From Flavobacterium glaciei (lineage in GTDB: Bacteria; Bacteroidota; Bacteroidia; Flavobacteriales; Flavobacteriaceae), in assembly GCF_003350545.1 (NCBI RefSeq), contig NZ_QQBA01000009.1:1-64000 (forward strand): 64,000 bases of DNA, read 5' to 3'. A program made the translations under genes and the position numbers. Numbering within the stretch: position 1 is the stretch's first letter; each line of letters starts with the position of its first letter. This document shows positions 50,835-60,418 of the stretch, one piece after another. The notes under the pieces were generated by a model. That model ran no database searches, was not told the origin of the DNA, and saw nothing but the letters and a program-made list of their open reading frames with translations.

Positions 50835-53800
50835 ATGCTCGAAAAAATTATTGCTTTTAGCTTAAAAAATAAACTGATTGTCTTACTCTTTACTTTAGGG
50901 GTTTTCGGATTTGGTTTGTTTTCTGTTTTCCAAATATCTATTGGAGCAGTTCCTGATGTAACGAACAACCAAGTTCAGGTAATTACAACTTCTCGTAATC
51001 TTTCAACGCAAGATATTGAACAGTTTATCACGTATCCTGTTGAGATTGAAATGGCTAATTTGCCAGGTGTCAAAGAAATTCGATCGATTTCTAAATTTGG
51101 TTTGTCCGTTGTTACCATTGTTTTTGATGAGAATTTAGGAACGTATCTTCCAAGACAACTTATCGCTGAGAAAATTAAAACGGCCTCTGAAAAAATCCCG
51201 CAAGGTTTTGGAACACCAGAAATGGGTCCAATTACCACCGGACTTGGTGAAATCTATCAATATACTTTAGAAGTAAAACCAGAATTTAAGAATAATTATT
51301 CCGTAACTGACTTGCGCACCATTCAGGATTGGGTAGTAAAACGCCAGTTATCCGGAATCAAAGGTGTTGTAGAAATCAACACATGGGGTGGATTTTTAAA
51401 ACAATATGAAATTGCAATTAGTCCATCGAGTTTAAAAGCGATGCACATCACTACCGCTGATGTTTTTACCGCTTTGGAAAAAAACAACAGTATTGCTGGC
51501 GGTGCCTATATCGAAAAAATAAATCAAAGTTATTTCATCAGAGGTGAAGGAAAAGTAAATTCACTGGAAGATATTGGCAATATTGTGGTTACAAATACTA
51601 ATGGTTTACCGGTTTATATCAAAAATGTAGCGCAAATTCGTTACGGTCACGCCAACCGTTTTGGTGCCATCACGGGAAATGGCGAAGGAGAAAAAGTTTT
51701 GGGACAAGTCATGATGCTCAAAGGTGGAAACTCTAAGCAAGTTATTGATGATGTTAAAAGTAGAGTTGCAGAAATCCAAAAATCACTACCCGAAGGTGTT
51801 TACATCAATGGATTTTTAGAACGAAGTGAGTTAGTGGGAAAAACGACTTTTACCGTTGCCGAAAACTTGATTTTAGGATGCTTAATAGTGATTTTTGTTG
51901 TCATTTTGTTATTGGGAAACTGGCGTTCGGGCTTGGTTGTTGCTTCTGTTATTCCATTGTGTTTATTGTTTGCCATTTCGTTCATGAATATTTTTGGTAT
52001 CGATGCCAATCTAATGAGTTTGGGTGCGATAGATTTTGGAATTATCATCGATGGTGCTGTAATTATTGTCGAATTTATCGCATTTCAAATAGCTAATAAA
52101 TCTGCTCATTTAGTCAATCTTCGCAAGGAAGAGCGACAGCTAGAAATTGACCAAATCACTTATAAAAGCGCTGCCAAAATGATGAATTCGGCTATTTTTG
52201 GCCAGTTGATTATTCTGATAGTTTTTATTCCAATTCTATCCTTATCCGGAATCGAAGGTAAAATGTTCAAACCGATGGCAATGACGTTTAGTTTTGCATT
52301 ATTAGGCGCCATGATTTTTTGTTTCACTTATGTTCCTGTTGTTTCTTCTTTGTTTTTAAAACCAAAAGAGGAAAATCCAAACTCATTATCCAGCAGGTTA
52401 ATCCATAAGTTAAATTCATGGTATTTGCCTATAATTACTTGGGCTATAGCCAATACCAAAAAAGTTTTATATGGTGCACTTGGCTTATTAGTTCTGGCTT
52501 CGGCTCTTTTTGCAACCATGGGTGGAGAATTTATTCCTACTCTTGACGAAGGCGATTTTGTGATTCAGCCCGTTTTAAAAACTGGAACTTCATTGACTAA
52601 GACGATTGCAATTACTACAAAAATTGAAAAAATAATCCTTAAAAACTTTCCAGAAGTTACACAGGTTGTCAGTAGAATTGGTGCTGCCGAAGTGCCTACT
52701 GACCCGATGTCTATGGAAGAAAGCGATGTCATTGTGAAATTGAAACCCAAATCCGAATGGACTTCGGCTTCCACCAAAGATGAATTGGCAGATAAAATAA
52801 AAGAAGCTTTAGAAAATCAAATTCCAAATATGGAAATCGAATTTACGCAGCCGATAGAAATGCGTTTCAACGAATTAATTTCGGGAACGCGTTCAGATGT
52901 TGCTGTTAAAGTTTTTGGCGAAGACCTAACTATTTTGGCTGAAAAGGCTGAGGAAATTAAAAATGCAATTGCAAAAGTAGAAGGTGCTTCGGATATTATC
53001 ATCGAAAAAACGGAAGGTTTACCGCAAATGTCCGTCGTTTATGATCGTTCTAAAATTGCCCGTTATGGGCTGAATATTGCCGATTTGAACGAAATGATTG
53101 CGCTTGGCTTTGCCGGAAAAACCGTTGGAACTGTTTTTGAAGGCGAAAAACGTTTTGATATGGTTGTACGTTTGGATCAAACCAACCGACGAGATATTGA
53201 GGATTTACGTAATTTATACGTTCCAACTCCAAACGGCGAACAAATTCCCTTGCGCGAGTTGGCTTCGATCGAATATACTGAAGGTCCTGCAAAAATTTCT
53301 AGAGATAACACGAATAGAAGAATTGTAGTGGGAATCAACGTTAGGAATCGAGATCTACAGAGTGTAGTTACTGATATTCAGCAAATTGTAAAAAACAAAA
53401 TCAAATTACCAGCAGGATATTACGTGAAATATGGTGGACAATTTGAAAATTTACAAAGTGCCAAAGCCAGATTGATGATTGCAGTTCCTATCGCATTATT
53501 TTTGATTTTTATCCTTTTATATTTTGCATTTGGCTCCGTGAAAGAAGCGTTAATGGTCTATTCAGCAATTCCGTTGTCAGCAGTAGGTGGAGTTCTATTT
53601 TTATGGATGCGTGATTTGCCTTTCAGTATTTCGGCAGGGGTTGGTTTTATTGCACTTTTCGGAATCGCAGTTTTAAATGGAATAGTGCTCATCGAACATT
53701 TTAAAGAACTTAAACACCAAGGAATGAAAGACATGGATGAATTAATCTTAAAAGGTACTACAGATAGATTACGTCCGGTATTATTGACTGCCGCTGCCGC

Positions 53801-55169
53801 CGCATTGGGGTTTTTACCGATGGCAATTTCATCTTCAGCAGGGGCCGAAGTGCAACGACCATTAGCAACGGTAGTCATAGGCGGATTATTTACGGCAACT
53901 ATTTTGACGATGATTGTGCTGCCTATTTTATATAAGGTTTTTGAAAGTCAATCCTTCAAAAAAGCGAAGTTTAAGAAGCATCAAAGTTCCACTTATATCA
54001 TTTTGTTATTGTTGAGTTCTTCGTTGTCTTTTTCCCAAAATACCAATCCGGAATTGGATAGTTTATTGTCGAGAGCAATGCAAAATAATAAAGGAATTAA
54101 AGCGGCTCAATTGCAAGTGGATAAAACAAAAGCCAATATCAAAACGGCAAATACTTTTGATAAAACTAATATTTATTACAGTTACGATCAAAATAATTTG
54201 GCACTGAATGAACTGCCTTTGCGTGTTTTTGGCGTGCAACAACGTTTTGCTTTTCCAACGGTTTACGGAGCACAGAAAAAAGTATTTTCTTCTGAATTCG
54301 AAAAGGAGAAAGCCAATTTTGATATTCAAAAAAACAAACTTTCTTTGGCTGTAGCCAAATCCTATCAGCACATTGTTTATTTGCAACATCAAGAAAAACT
54401 GTATCAGTATTTGGACAGTTTGTATCAAAATTTCTCCAAAGCCAGTGACAGACGTTTTGAATTAGGAGAAACAAATTATTTGGAAAAAATTACGGCTCAA
54501 GCCAAGTTTAGGCAAATAAGAACTAAGCTCTCGCAGATTGAAAATGATAAAAAAGCACAGTACGAATTGTTGCAATCCTTACTTCAAACCGATGGAACTA
54601 TTGTGGTAAAAAGCAATAAAATTACACCGTTAGAATCTTCTATTGATGAAACAAGTAAAACATTATATACTGTTTATTTAGAAAGTATTACATCTAATTA
54701 TAAAAACCAAATTATGTTGCAAAAACAACATTGGCTACCGGATATTAACCTTGATTATTTTCAAGGAAGAAATAATGGATTATCGCAGTCTTTGTATGGT
54801 TTTCAAGTTGGAGTTGCTGTACCAATTTTATTCTCAGGACAAGTTGCAAGAAGTAAAGTAGCACAGCTTGAATTGCAAAGTTGGGAACAACAAAAGCAAA
54901 ATGAAACTACGAAAATAGAGAAGTACATCACTCAAAAAAAGAATGAATTAGCAAAACATCAGGAGGCAATAAACTACTACAATCAATACGGTAAAAAATT
55001 ATCGGATGAGATTATAAAGGTGGGAAACAACAGCTACAAGCATGGTGAAATTGATTTTTTCCAATACATTCAAAGTCTAGAAAATGCCACAACCATTCAA
55101 GTGGAATATTTAGATTCTATTTTGCAATACAACCAAACCCAATTAGATTTACAATACCTAAATTTTTAA
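50835..55169 (+). CDS. CzcA-type metal RND efflux pump fused to a TolC-like outer-membrane channel
   Basis: A 1444-residue fusion. Residues 1 to about 1045 form a heavy-metal RND pump with the two 6-helix halves; DFGIIIDGAVIIVE (about residue 397-410) is the divalent-cation (CzcA) form of the proton-relay motif, not the CusA form. Residues about 1075-1444 are an outer-membrane factor with long coiled coils. Between them, YIILLLLSSSLSFSQ looks like a signal peptide, suggesting cleavage after export. It begins 56 nt after the kinase and is followed by the adaptor after 10 nt. Confidence 0.9.
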   Translation: MLEKIIAFSLKNKLIVLLFTLGVFGFGLFSVFQISIGAVPDVTNNQVQVITTSRNLSTQDIEQFITYPVEIEMANLPGVKEIRSISKFGLSVVTIVFDENLGTYLPRQLIAEKIKTASEKIPQGFGTPEMGPITTGLGEIYQYTLEVKPEFKNNYSVTDLRTIQDWVVKRQLSGIKGVVEINTWGGFLKQYEIAISPSSLKAMHITTADVFTALEKNNSIAGGAYIEKINQSYFIRGEGKVNSLEDIGNIVVTNTNGLPVYIKNVAQIRYGHANRFGAITGNGEGEKVLGQVMMLKGGNSKQVIDDVKSRVAEIQKSLPEGVYINGFLERSELVGKTTFTVAENLILGCLIVIFVVILLLGNWRSGLVVASVIPLCLLFAISFMNIFGIDANLMSLGAIDFGIIIDGAVIIVEFIAFQIANKSAHLVNLRKEERQLEIDQITYKSAAKMMNSAIFGQLIILIVFIPILSLSGIEGKMFKPMAMTFSFALLGAMIFCFTYVPVVSSLFLKPKEENPNSLSSRLIHKLNSWYLPIITWAIANTKKVLYGALGLLVLASALFATMGGEFIPTLDEGDFVIQPVLKTGTSLTKTIAITTKIEKIILKNFPEVTQVVSRIGAAEVPTDPMSMEESDVIVKLKPKSEWTSASTKDELADKIKEALENQIPNMEIEFTQPIEMRFNELISGTRSDVAVKVFGEDLTILAEKAEEIKNAIAKVEGASDIIIEKTEGLPQMSVVYDRSKIARYGLNIADLNEMIALGFAGKTVGTVFEGEKRFDMVVRLDQTNRRDIEDLRNLYVPTPNGEQIPLRELASIEYTEGPAKISRDNTNRRIVVGINVRNRDLQSVVTDIQQIVKNKIKLPAGYYVKYGGQFENLQSAKARLMIAVPIALFLIFILLYFAFGSVKEALMVYSAIPLSAVGGVLFLWMRDLPFSISAGVGFIALFGIAVLNGIVLIEHFKELKHQGMKDMDELILKGTTDRLRPVLLTAAAAALGFLPMAISSSAGAEVQRPLATVVIGGLFTATILTMIVLPILYKVFESQSFKKAKFKKHQSSTYIILLLLSSSLSFSQNTNPELDSLLSRAMQNNKGIKAAQLQVDKTKANIKTANTFDKTNIYYSYDQNNLALNELPLRVFGVQQRFAFPTVYGAQKKVFSSEFEKEKANFDIQKNKLSLAVAKSYQHIVYLQHQEKLYQYLDSLYQNFSKASDRRFELGETNYLEKITAQAKFRQIRTKLSQIENDKKAQYELLQSLLQTDGTIVVKSNKITPLESSIDETSKTLYTVYLESITSNYKNQIMLQKQHWLPDINLDYFQGRNNGLSQSLYGFQVGVAVPILFSGQVARSKVAQLELQSWEQQKQNETTKIEKYITQKKNELAKHQEAINYYNQYGKKLSDEIIKVGNNSYKHGEIDFFQYIQSLENATTIQVEYLDSILQYNQTQLDLQYLNF

Positions 55170-55179
55170 AATACAACTA

Positions 55180-56295
55180 ATGAAAAAATCTCTATATATA
55201 ATCGCTTTATCTCTTGCTTTATTTTCTTGTAAAGAATCAAAAACGGAGGAAGTAGAACAAAAAGATAACGGTTTAATTACAGTATCTGCCACTCAATTCA
55301 AATCTTCAGGAATGGAGATTGCGAGTCCGACAGAACAGGATTTTGATGTTACCGTAAAAGCATCAGGGAAAATTGATGTACCGCCACAAAACCGAGCTAA
55401 AGTGAACACTTTTATGGGTGGTTATGTAAAATCGACAACGCTTTTGGTTGGAAACAGAGTTACAAAAGGACAAGCTTTATTGACTTTACAAAACACCGAA
55501 TTTTTAGATATTCAAAAAGAGTATATGGAAGTGGCGGAGCAACTAAATTTCTTGAAATCAGAATACGACCGCCAAAAAACCTTGTACGATGAAAAAATTA
55601 CTTCTCAAAAAAACTACTTAAAAGCCGAAAGCGAATATAAAAGAGCCAAAGCTACGCATCAAAGTTTACGTGCCAAATTACTGCTTTTGAACATTAATCC
55701 TAGAAATGTAGAAAGAGGAATTTTGACTTCAACAATCACTATTTTTTCTCCAATAACGGGTGATATTGTAATCATGAATGCCAATATAGGTATGTATGTA
55801 GCGCCTTCGGATGTGATTCTGGAAATTGTTGATACGGATCACTTGCATTTAGAATTAGCTGTTTTTGAAAAAGATATTTTGAATGTGAAAATTGGACAAA
55901 AAATACATTTTAAAGTTCCTGAAGCATCCAAAGAAGTTTTTAATGCCGATGTACATTTGGTGGGAAAATCAATAGAAGGAAATGACAGAACGATTAATAT
56001 TCATGGACATTTAGACGATGCCATAAAACAAAAACTGTTGACGGGAATGTTTGTAGAGTCTGAAATAATTATCGATTCTAAAAAAGGTTTAGCGATTCCT
56101 GCTGAAGCATTGGTGACAGAAAACAATAAAAATTTTGTACTTTTAGTCAAGAATGAAAAAAACGGGTATTCATTCAAGAAAGTAAGCGTTACAATAGGCG
56201 AGAAGTCTGAAAATTTTGTCGAAATACTTCCTAATACTGCAATTAATGCCTCTTCAAGACTATTAACAAAAGGAGTTTTTGATCTGGTTAATTAA
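55180..56295 (+). CDS. Efflux RND periplasmic adaptor lipoprotein
   Basis: A 371-residue membrane-fusion protein. The N-terminal signal ends with lipobox LFSCK (Cys about 17). A lipoyl/barrel-sandwich half is NTFMGGYVKSTTLLVGNRV; a coiled-coil hairpin (about 110-165) and the second lipoyl strand TITIFSPITGDIVIMN follow; the C-terminal domain has GLAIPAEALV. It links the pump part of the preceding fusion to its channel part. It has no His-rich metal tail. Confidence 0.9.
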   Translation: MKKSLYIIALSLALFSCKESKTEEVEQKDNGLITVSATQFKSSGMEIASPTEQDFDVTVKASGKIDVPPQNRAKVNTFMGGYVKSTTLLVGNRVTKGQALLTLQNTEFLDIQKEYMEVAEQLNFLKSEYDRQKTLYDEKITSQKNYLKAESEYKRAKATHQSLRAKLLLLNINPRNVERGILTSTITIFSPITGDIVIMNANIGMYVAPSDVILEIVDTDHLHLELAVFEKDILNVKIGQKIHFKVPEASKEVFNADVHLVGKSIEGNDRTINIHGHLDDAIKQKLLTGMFVESEIIIDSKKGLAIPAEALVTENNKNFVLLVKNEKNGYSFKKVSVTIGEKSENFVEILPNTAINASSRLLTKGVFDLVN

Positions 56296-56350
56296 TAAAA
56301 AATAAATTTATTATATCTAGTCAGCAAAAAAACAAAACTTTAAAATATAA

Positions 56351-56849
56351 ATGATGCACACTTACACCTAGTTGTAAACCATTTTCCTATTATTGGACAA
56401 TCCTTGGACTTGGAATTTTAATCGCTGGAATAGTACTCAAGAATAAATCCGCACAAAATACAGCTTATGTATTATTTGTCATTGCAGCTGTTTTTGGCTT
56501 TTTTAGCATGTCTACTGGTGAAGGAGCGGAAGAAATGGAGGAAGATTTCCCAGTAATAGGAAAAGCAATTATTCACGAACACGAAGAAATGGCCGAAAAA
56601 CTTGCACTTGTTTTATATGCGCTGGCAATTACATCATTGTTTGGCCTTTATTCCAATTTGAAAAACAAGCCAAAAGCAAATCTAGTTTCTTATATCGCGA
56701 CAGTTGTTGCAATCATCGCTGTGTTTTTTTCACAACAAACGGGTACAACAGGAGGCGAAGTTCGTCACACCGAAATTAGAACTAATAGTGCTTCTGCTGA
56801 TAGTAAAACAGAGAAAATTACTCCTACAAATGAGGCGGAAAAGGATTAA
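56351..56849 (+). pseudogene. Small membrane protein gene broken by two frameshifts
   Basis: The 3' part (56508-56849) is open and encodes a hydrophobic protein ending NEAEKD. Reading upstream in three frames gives one continuous product: start MMHT at 56351, then HLVVNHFPIIG from about 56365 after two extra bases, then TILGLGILIAGIVLKNK from about 56397 after one missing base. The frame then stays open to the C-terminus. So the intact gene encoded about 165 residues with some four membrane helices. A short protein starting at 56508 may still be made. Confidence 0.75.
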
Positions 56850-56892
56850 AAAAATATTTTAACAAAAAAGTAATATTTAGTTAAAGTATTAA

Positions 56893-56925
56893 TTGCTTTT
56901 TAATTAAAAAAGAATCTATCTTTGC
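56893..56925 (+). promoter_or_regulatory. Promoter of the histidine operon
   Basis: TTG at 56893-56895 and TATCTTTGC at 56917-56925 are spaced by 21 nt, an ideal flavobacterial promoter. Transcription would begin near 56931, just before the leader peptide. Confidence 0.75.
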
Positions 56926-56943
56926 AGAGAAAAAATAAAACAC

Positions 56944-57003
56944 ATGTTTACAATACAATTACATCATCATCATTTTCATTATTGCTCTCAAGCGATGTGT
57001 TAA
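56944..57003 (+). CDS. hisL: his operon leader peptide
   Basis: A 19-codon frame encoding MFTIQLHHHHFHYCSQAMC. It has five histidine codons, four in a row, and ends 28 nt before a strong terminator hairpin. This is the classic arrangement of ribosome-mediated attenuation: shortage of charged tRNA-His stalls translation and prevents the terminator. No other short frame in this spacer has this composition. Confidence 0.85.
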   Translation: MFTIQLHHHHFHYCSQAMC

Positions 57004-57031
57004 TGGTATGCATGTAAATCATCATATTTAA

Positions 57032-57066
57032 AAACCCGTTTGAGTACATCAAACGGGTTTTTTATT
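57032..57066 (+). terminator. his operon attenuator
   Basis: AAACCCGTTTGA pairs with TCAAACGGGTTT, 12 bp around a five-base loop, followed by six T residues. It lies between the leader peptide and hisG and is the attenuation terminator. Confidence 0.85.
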
Positions 57067-57118
57067 TCCTCACATTGTACTCGAACATTATCATTCTAAA
57101 AAAACAAAAAACAAAAAA

Positions 57119-57976
57119 ATGAGTACATTAAAAATTGCAATTCAAAAATCAGGTCGTTTAAACGAAGACAGCATTCAAATTCTAAAAGATGCGGGTATCT
57201 CCATTGATAACGGAATCGACCAATTAAAAGCCGAAGCGTCTAACTTTCCACTTGAAGTTCTTTACTTAAGAAATTCAGACATTCCACAATATTTAATGGA
57301 TGGCGTAGTAGATATTGCTATTGTTGGGGATAATTTATTGGTTGAAAAAGGCAGAAATATTGAAGTCATTCAAAAATTAGGGTTTTCAAAATGCAAAGTA
57401 TCTGTTGCTGTGCCTAAATCATTTGAATACAAATCTGTCAAAGATCTTGATGGAATGCGTATTGCTACATCGTATCCTAAAACAGTACTTGACTTTTTTA
57501 CTTCAAAAGGTGTTACGGTTGACATTCACCAAATTTCAGGTTCGGTGGAAATTGCGCCAAACATTGGTCTTGCTGATGCAATTGTAGATATTGTTTCCAG
57601 TGGAAGTACTTTATTTAAAAATAATTTAAAAGAAGTTGAAGTTATATTTAAAAGTGAAGCAGTTTTAGCTGTTTCTCCAAAAGTAAGTCCAGAATCTCAA
57701 AAAATTATCGACACGTTGAAATTCAGAATCGAGTCGGTTTTAAGAGCTAGAAAGTCAAAATACATTTTGATGAACGTTCCTAATGATAAGATTGAAGCTA
57801 TAGGGGAAATTCTTCCTGTTTTAAGAAGTTTAACCGTTTTACCATTGGCACAAGAAGGATGGAGCAGTGTACACTCTGTAATTGACAAAGATACTTTTTG
57901 GGACGTTATTGATCAGTTAAAAGAAGCTGGTGCCGAAGGTATTTTAGTTTGTCCAATTGAAAAAATGGTCTTGTAA
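57119..57976 (+). CDS. hisG: ATP phosphoribosyltransferase (long form)
   Basis: A 285-residue first enzyme of histidine synthesis, joining ATP and PRPP. The catalytic domain has IAIQKSGRLNEDS, the PRPP site IVDIVSSGSTLFKNN, and the C-terminal regulatory domain (about 210-285) carries LPLAQEGWSSVHSVI. The regulatory domain marks the HisZ-independent long form, normally feedback-inhibited by histidine. It is the first structural gene after the attenuator. Confidence 0.93.
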   Translation: MSTLKIAIQKSGRLNEDSIQILKDAGISIDNGIDQLKAEASNFPLEVLYLRNSDIPQYLMDGVVDIAIVGDNLLVEKGRNIEVIQKLGFSKCKVSVAVPKSFEYKSVKDLDGMRIATSYPKTVLDFFTSKGVTVDIHQISGSVEIAPNIGLADAIVDIVSSGSTLFKNNLKEVEVIFKSEAVLAVSPKVSPESQKIIDTLKFRIESVLRARKSKYILMNVPNDKIEAIGEILPVLRSLTVLPLAQEGWSSVHSVIDKDTFWDVIDQLKEAGAEGILVCPIEKMVL

Positions 57977-57979
57977 GAG

Positions 57980-58062
57980 CTTTAAATTATAACTTATTTT
58001 AGTAAAAATTCATTGCGAACTTTGCGAAAACCTTTGTGAACTTTGCGGTTAAAAACAATACA
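57980..58062. repeat. Intergenic repeat of the CTTTGCGAA type
   Basis: GCGAACTTTGCGAAAACCTT and TGTGAACTTTGCGGTTAA form a repeat with AACTTTGCG units. A related copy lies between hisA and hisF (63010-63108). Confidence 0.55.
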
Positions 58063-59355
58063 ATGAACAAAATATACAATCCAAAACCAGAAACGTGGTC
58101 TAGTATTTTAGAACGACCTACAAAAACGGTAGATGATATTGAAGCTACTGTTAAAGAAATATTTAAGGAAGTACAAAAAAAAGGGGATGAGGCTGTGACT
58201 AAATATACTTCACTTTTTGATGGAGTTACAGTTGACACAATCGAAGTTTCAAAAGAGGAAATTGATCTGGCTATAGCCACTGTTTCTGCTGAATTAAAAG
58301 ATGCAATCGCACTTGCAAAATCAAATATTAAAAAATTTCACATTGCTCAAAAAACAGATAGAGTAACTGTAGAAACAATTGAAGGAGTTAGCTGCTGGCA
58401 GGAAAAAAGACCTATTCAAAAAATAGGATTGTATATTCCGGGGGGAACTGCTCCATTATTTTCTACTGTTTTAATGTTAGCTGTACCTGCAGAAATTGCA
58501 GGATGTAAGGAAATTGTACTATGTTCACCTCCAGATAAAAACGGAGCAATAAATCCTGCTATTTTATATGCTGCAAATTTATGCGGTGTAACTAAAATAT
58601 TAAAAGTTGGAGGAATTCAGGCTATCGCTGGAATGACTTTTGGAACGGAAACTATCCCTAAAGTATATAAGATTTTTGGCCCTGGAAATCAATTTGTGAC
58701 AGTTGCTAAACAGTTAGCTACACAATTTGGCGTGGCTATCGATATGCCGGCAGGTCCATCGGAATTACTTATTGTTGCTGATGATAGCGCAGTTCCGGCT
58801 TTTGTAGCTTCTGATTTATTGTCACAAGCTGAACACGGAGCGGACAGTCAGGTGATTTTAGTTTCTACTTCACGAAAATTAATTGATTCTGTAGAGACTG
58901 AAATTCAAATTCAATTGGAGGCGTTACCCAGAAAAACTATTGCCGAAAAAGCAATCGCTAACTCCAAATTAATTTTTGTAGAAAATGATAAAATCGCTTT
59001 GGATTTAATCAACGAATACGGACCAGAACACTTTATAATAAACTCAGAATTTGATGATTTTTACAGCAATGGAGTTCAAAATGCCGGATCTGTATTCATT
59101 GGGAATTATACTCCTGAAAGCGCAGGTGATTACGCATCAGGAACAAATCATACATTGCCAACAAATGGTTATGCCAAGAATTACAGTGGTGTAAATTTAG
59201 ATAGTTTTACAAAAGCGATGACTTTTCAAAAAATATCCCAAAAAGGAATACAAAACATTGGTAAAGCTATTGAAATAATGGCAGAAGCCGAAGGTTTGCA
59301 AGCGCACAAAAATGCTGTTACATTACGATTAAAAGCAATTGAAGATGGAAAATAG
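58063..59355 (+). CDS. hisD: Histidinol dehydrogenase
   Basis: A 430-residue zinc enzyme that oxidises histidinol to histidine in two NAD-dependent steps. Conserved blocks are GLYIPGGTAPLFSTVLM, GPGNQFVTVAKQLA, DMPAGPSELLIVAD and LLSQAEHGADSQVIL, with the catalytic EHF in YGPEHFII. The ATG at 58063 is preferred to an in-frame GTG at 58036, which lies in repeat sequence. It overlaps hisC by 11 nt. Confidence 0.93.
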   Translation: MNKIYNPKPETWSSILERPTKTVDDIEATVKEIFKEVQKKGDEAVTKYTSLFDGVTVDTIEVSKEEIDLAIATVSAELKDAIALAKSNIKKFHIAQKTDRVTVETIEGVSCWQEKRPIQKIGLYIPGGTAPLFSTVLMLAVPAEIAGCKEIVLCSPPDKNGAINPAILYAANLCGVTKILKVGGIQAIAGMTFGTETIPKVYKIFGPGNQFVTVAKQLATQFGVAIDMPAGPSELLIVADDSAVPAFVASDLLSQAEHGADSQVILVSTSRKLIDSVETEIQIQLEALPRKTIAEKAIANSKLIFVENDKIALDLINEYGPEHFIINSEFDDFYSNGVQNAGSVFIGNYTPESAGDYASGTNHTLPTNGYAKNYSGVNLDSFTKAMTFQKISQKGIQNIGKAIEIMAEAEGLQAHKNAVTLRLKAIEDGK

Positions 59356-60394
59356 TTTTGATATAAATACTTTGGTACGAGACAATGTGAAAATTATGAA
59401 GCCTTACTCATCTGCTAGAGATGAATTTGAGGATTTTGACACAGCCGAAATGATATTTCTAGATGCCAATGAAAATCCGTTTGAAAATGGAGTAAATAGA
59501 TATCCAGACCCGCAGCAAGTTCAGGTAAAAGACGTTTTAGCAAAGCAAAGAAATTTAAAAACGAATCAAATTTTACTAGGAAACGGAAGTGATGAAGTAT
59601 TAGATTTACTTTTTAGAGCTTTTTGCGAACCTAAAGTGGATAATGTAATCACACTGCCACCCACATACGGTATGTATGGTGTTTTAGCCAATATTAATGC
59701 TGTTCAAAATAGAGAAGTGTTACTTTCAGATGATTTTCAGCCACAAATTGAAAAGATAATGGAAGCAATAGATGAAAACACTAAAATCATCTTTTTGTGT
59801 TCACCTAATAATCCTACTGGAAATTCTTTTTCGGATGAAAGTGTGGTTTATCTTTTGCAAAACTTTAAAGGTTTAGTTGTGATAGATGAGGCTTATATTG
59901 ATTTTTCAAAGAAAGACAGTTGGAGCAATGAATTAGATGGCTATCCTAATTTAGTGATCACCCAAACATTGTCTAAAGCTTATGGTTTAGCAGGAATAAG
60001 ACTGGGAATTTGCTACAGTTCTGTAGAAGTAATTTCTGTTTTAAACAAAATTAAACCACCTTATAATGTAAATGAACTTACACAGAAAAGAGCTTTAAAT
60101 CGTTTGCAAGAAAAAGACAAAATCAATTCTGAAATTAACTCTATTATTGAACAAAGAGAAGCTTTATTTAATGTATTACTTCAAGTAAATTTTATAGAAA
60201 AAATATTTCCTACTGAGGCAAACTTTATCTTAGTAAAAGTGGATGACGCTAACAAAAGATATGCTGAATTAATAGCAAAAGGTATTGTAATTCGTAATAG
60301 AACTACACAAGCACTTTGCGAAAATACATTGCGATTGACTGTAGGAACAGAACAAGAAAACGAAAAATTAATTGAAGTTTTAAGACAACTTTAA
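59345..60394 (+). CDS. hisC: Histidinol-phosphate aminotransferase
   Basis: A 349-residue PLP enzyme. Substrate and cofactor sites are LDANENPFENGVNRYPD, GNGSDEVLDLLFRAF, CSPNNPTGN, VIDEAYIDFS, and the PLP Lys in TLSKAYGLAGIRLG (about residue 213). The ATG inside the end of hisD gives tight coupling; a TTG six bases upstream is less likely. Confidence 0.93.
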   Translation: MENSFDINTLVRDNVKIMKPYSSARDEFEDFDTAEMIFLDANENPFENGVNRYPDPQQVQVKDVLAKQRNLKTNQILLGNGSDEVLDLLFRAFCEPKVDNVITLPPTYGMYGVLANINAVQNREVLLSDDFQPQIEKIMEAIDENTKIIFLCSPNNPTGNSFSDESVVYLLQNFKGLVVIDEAYIDFSKKDSWSNELDGYPNLVITQTLSKAYGLAGIRLGICYSSVEVISVLNKIKPPYNVNELTQKRALNRLQEKDKINSEINSIIEQREALFNVLLQVNFIEKIFPTEANFILVKVDDANKRYAELIAKGIVIRNRTTQALCENTLRLTVGTEQENEKLIEVLRQL

Positions 60395-60418
60395 ACCTTA
60401 CACTTTATACTTTTTTTG

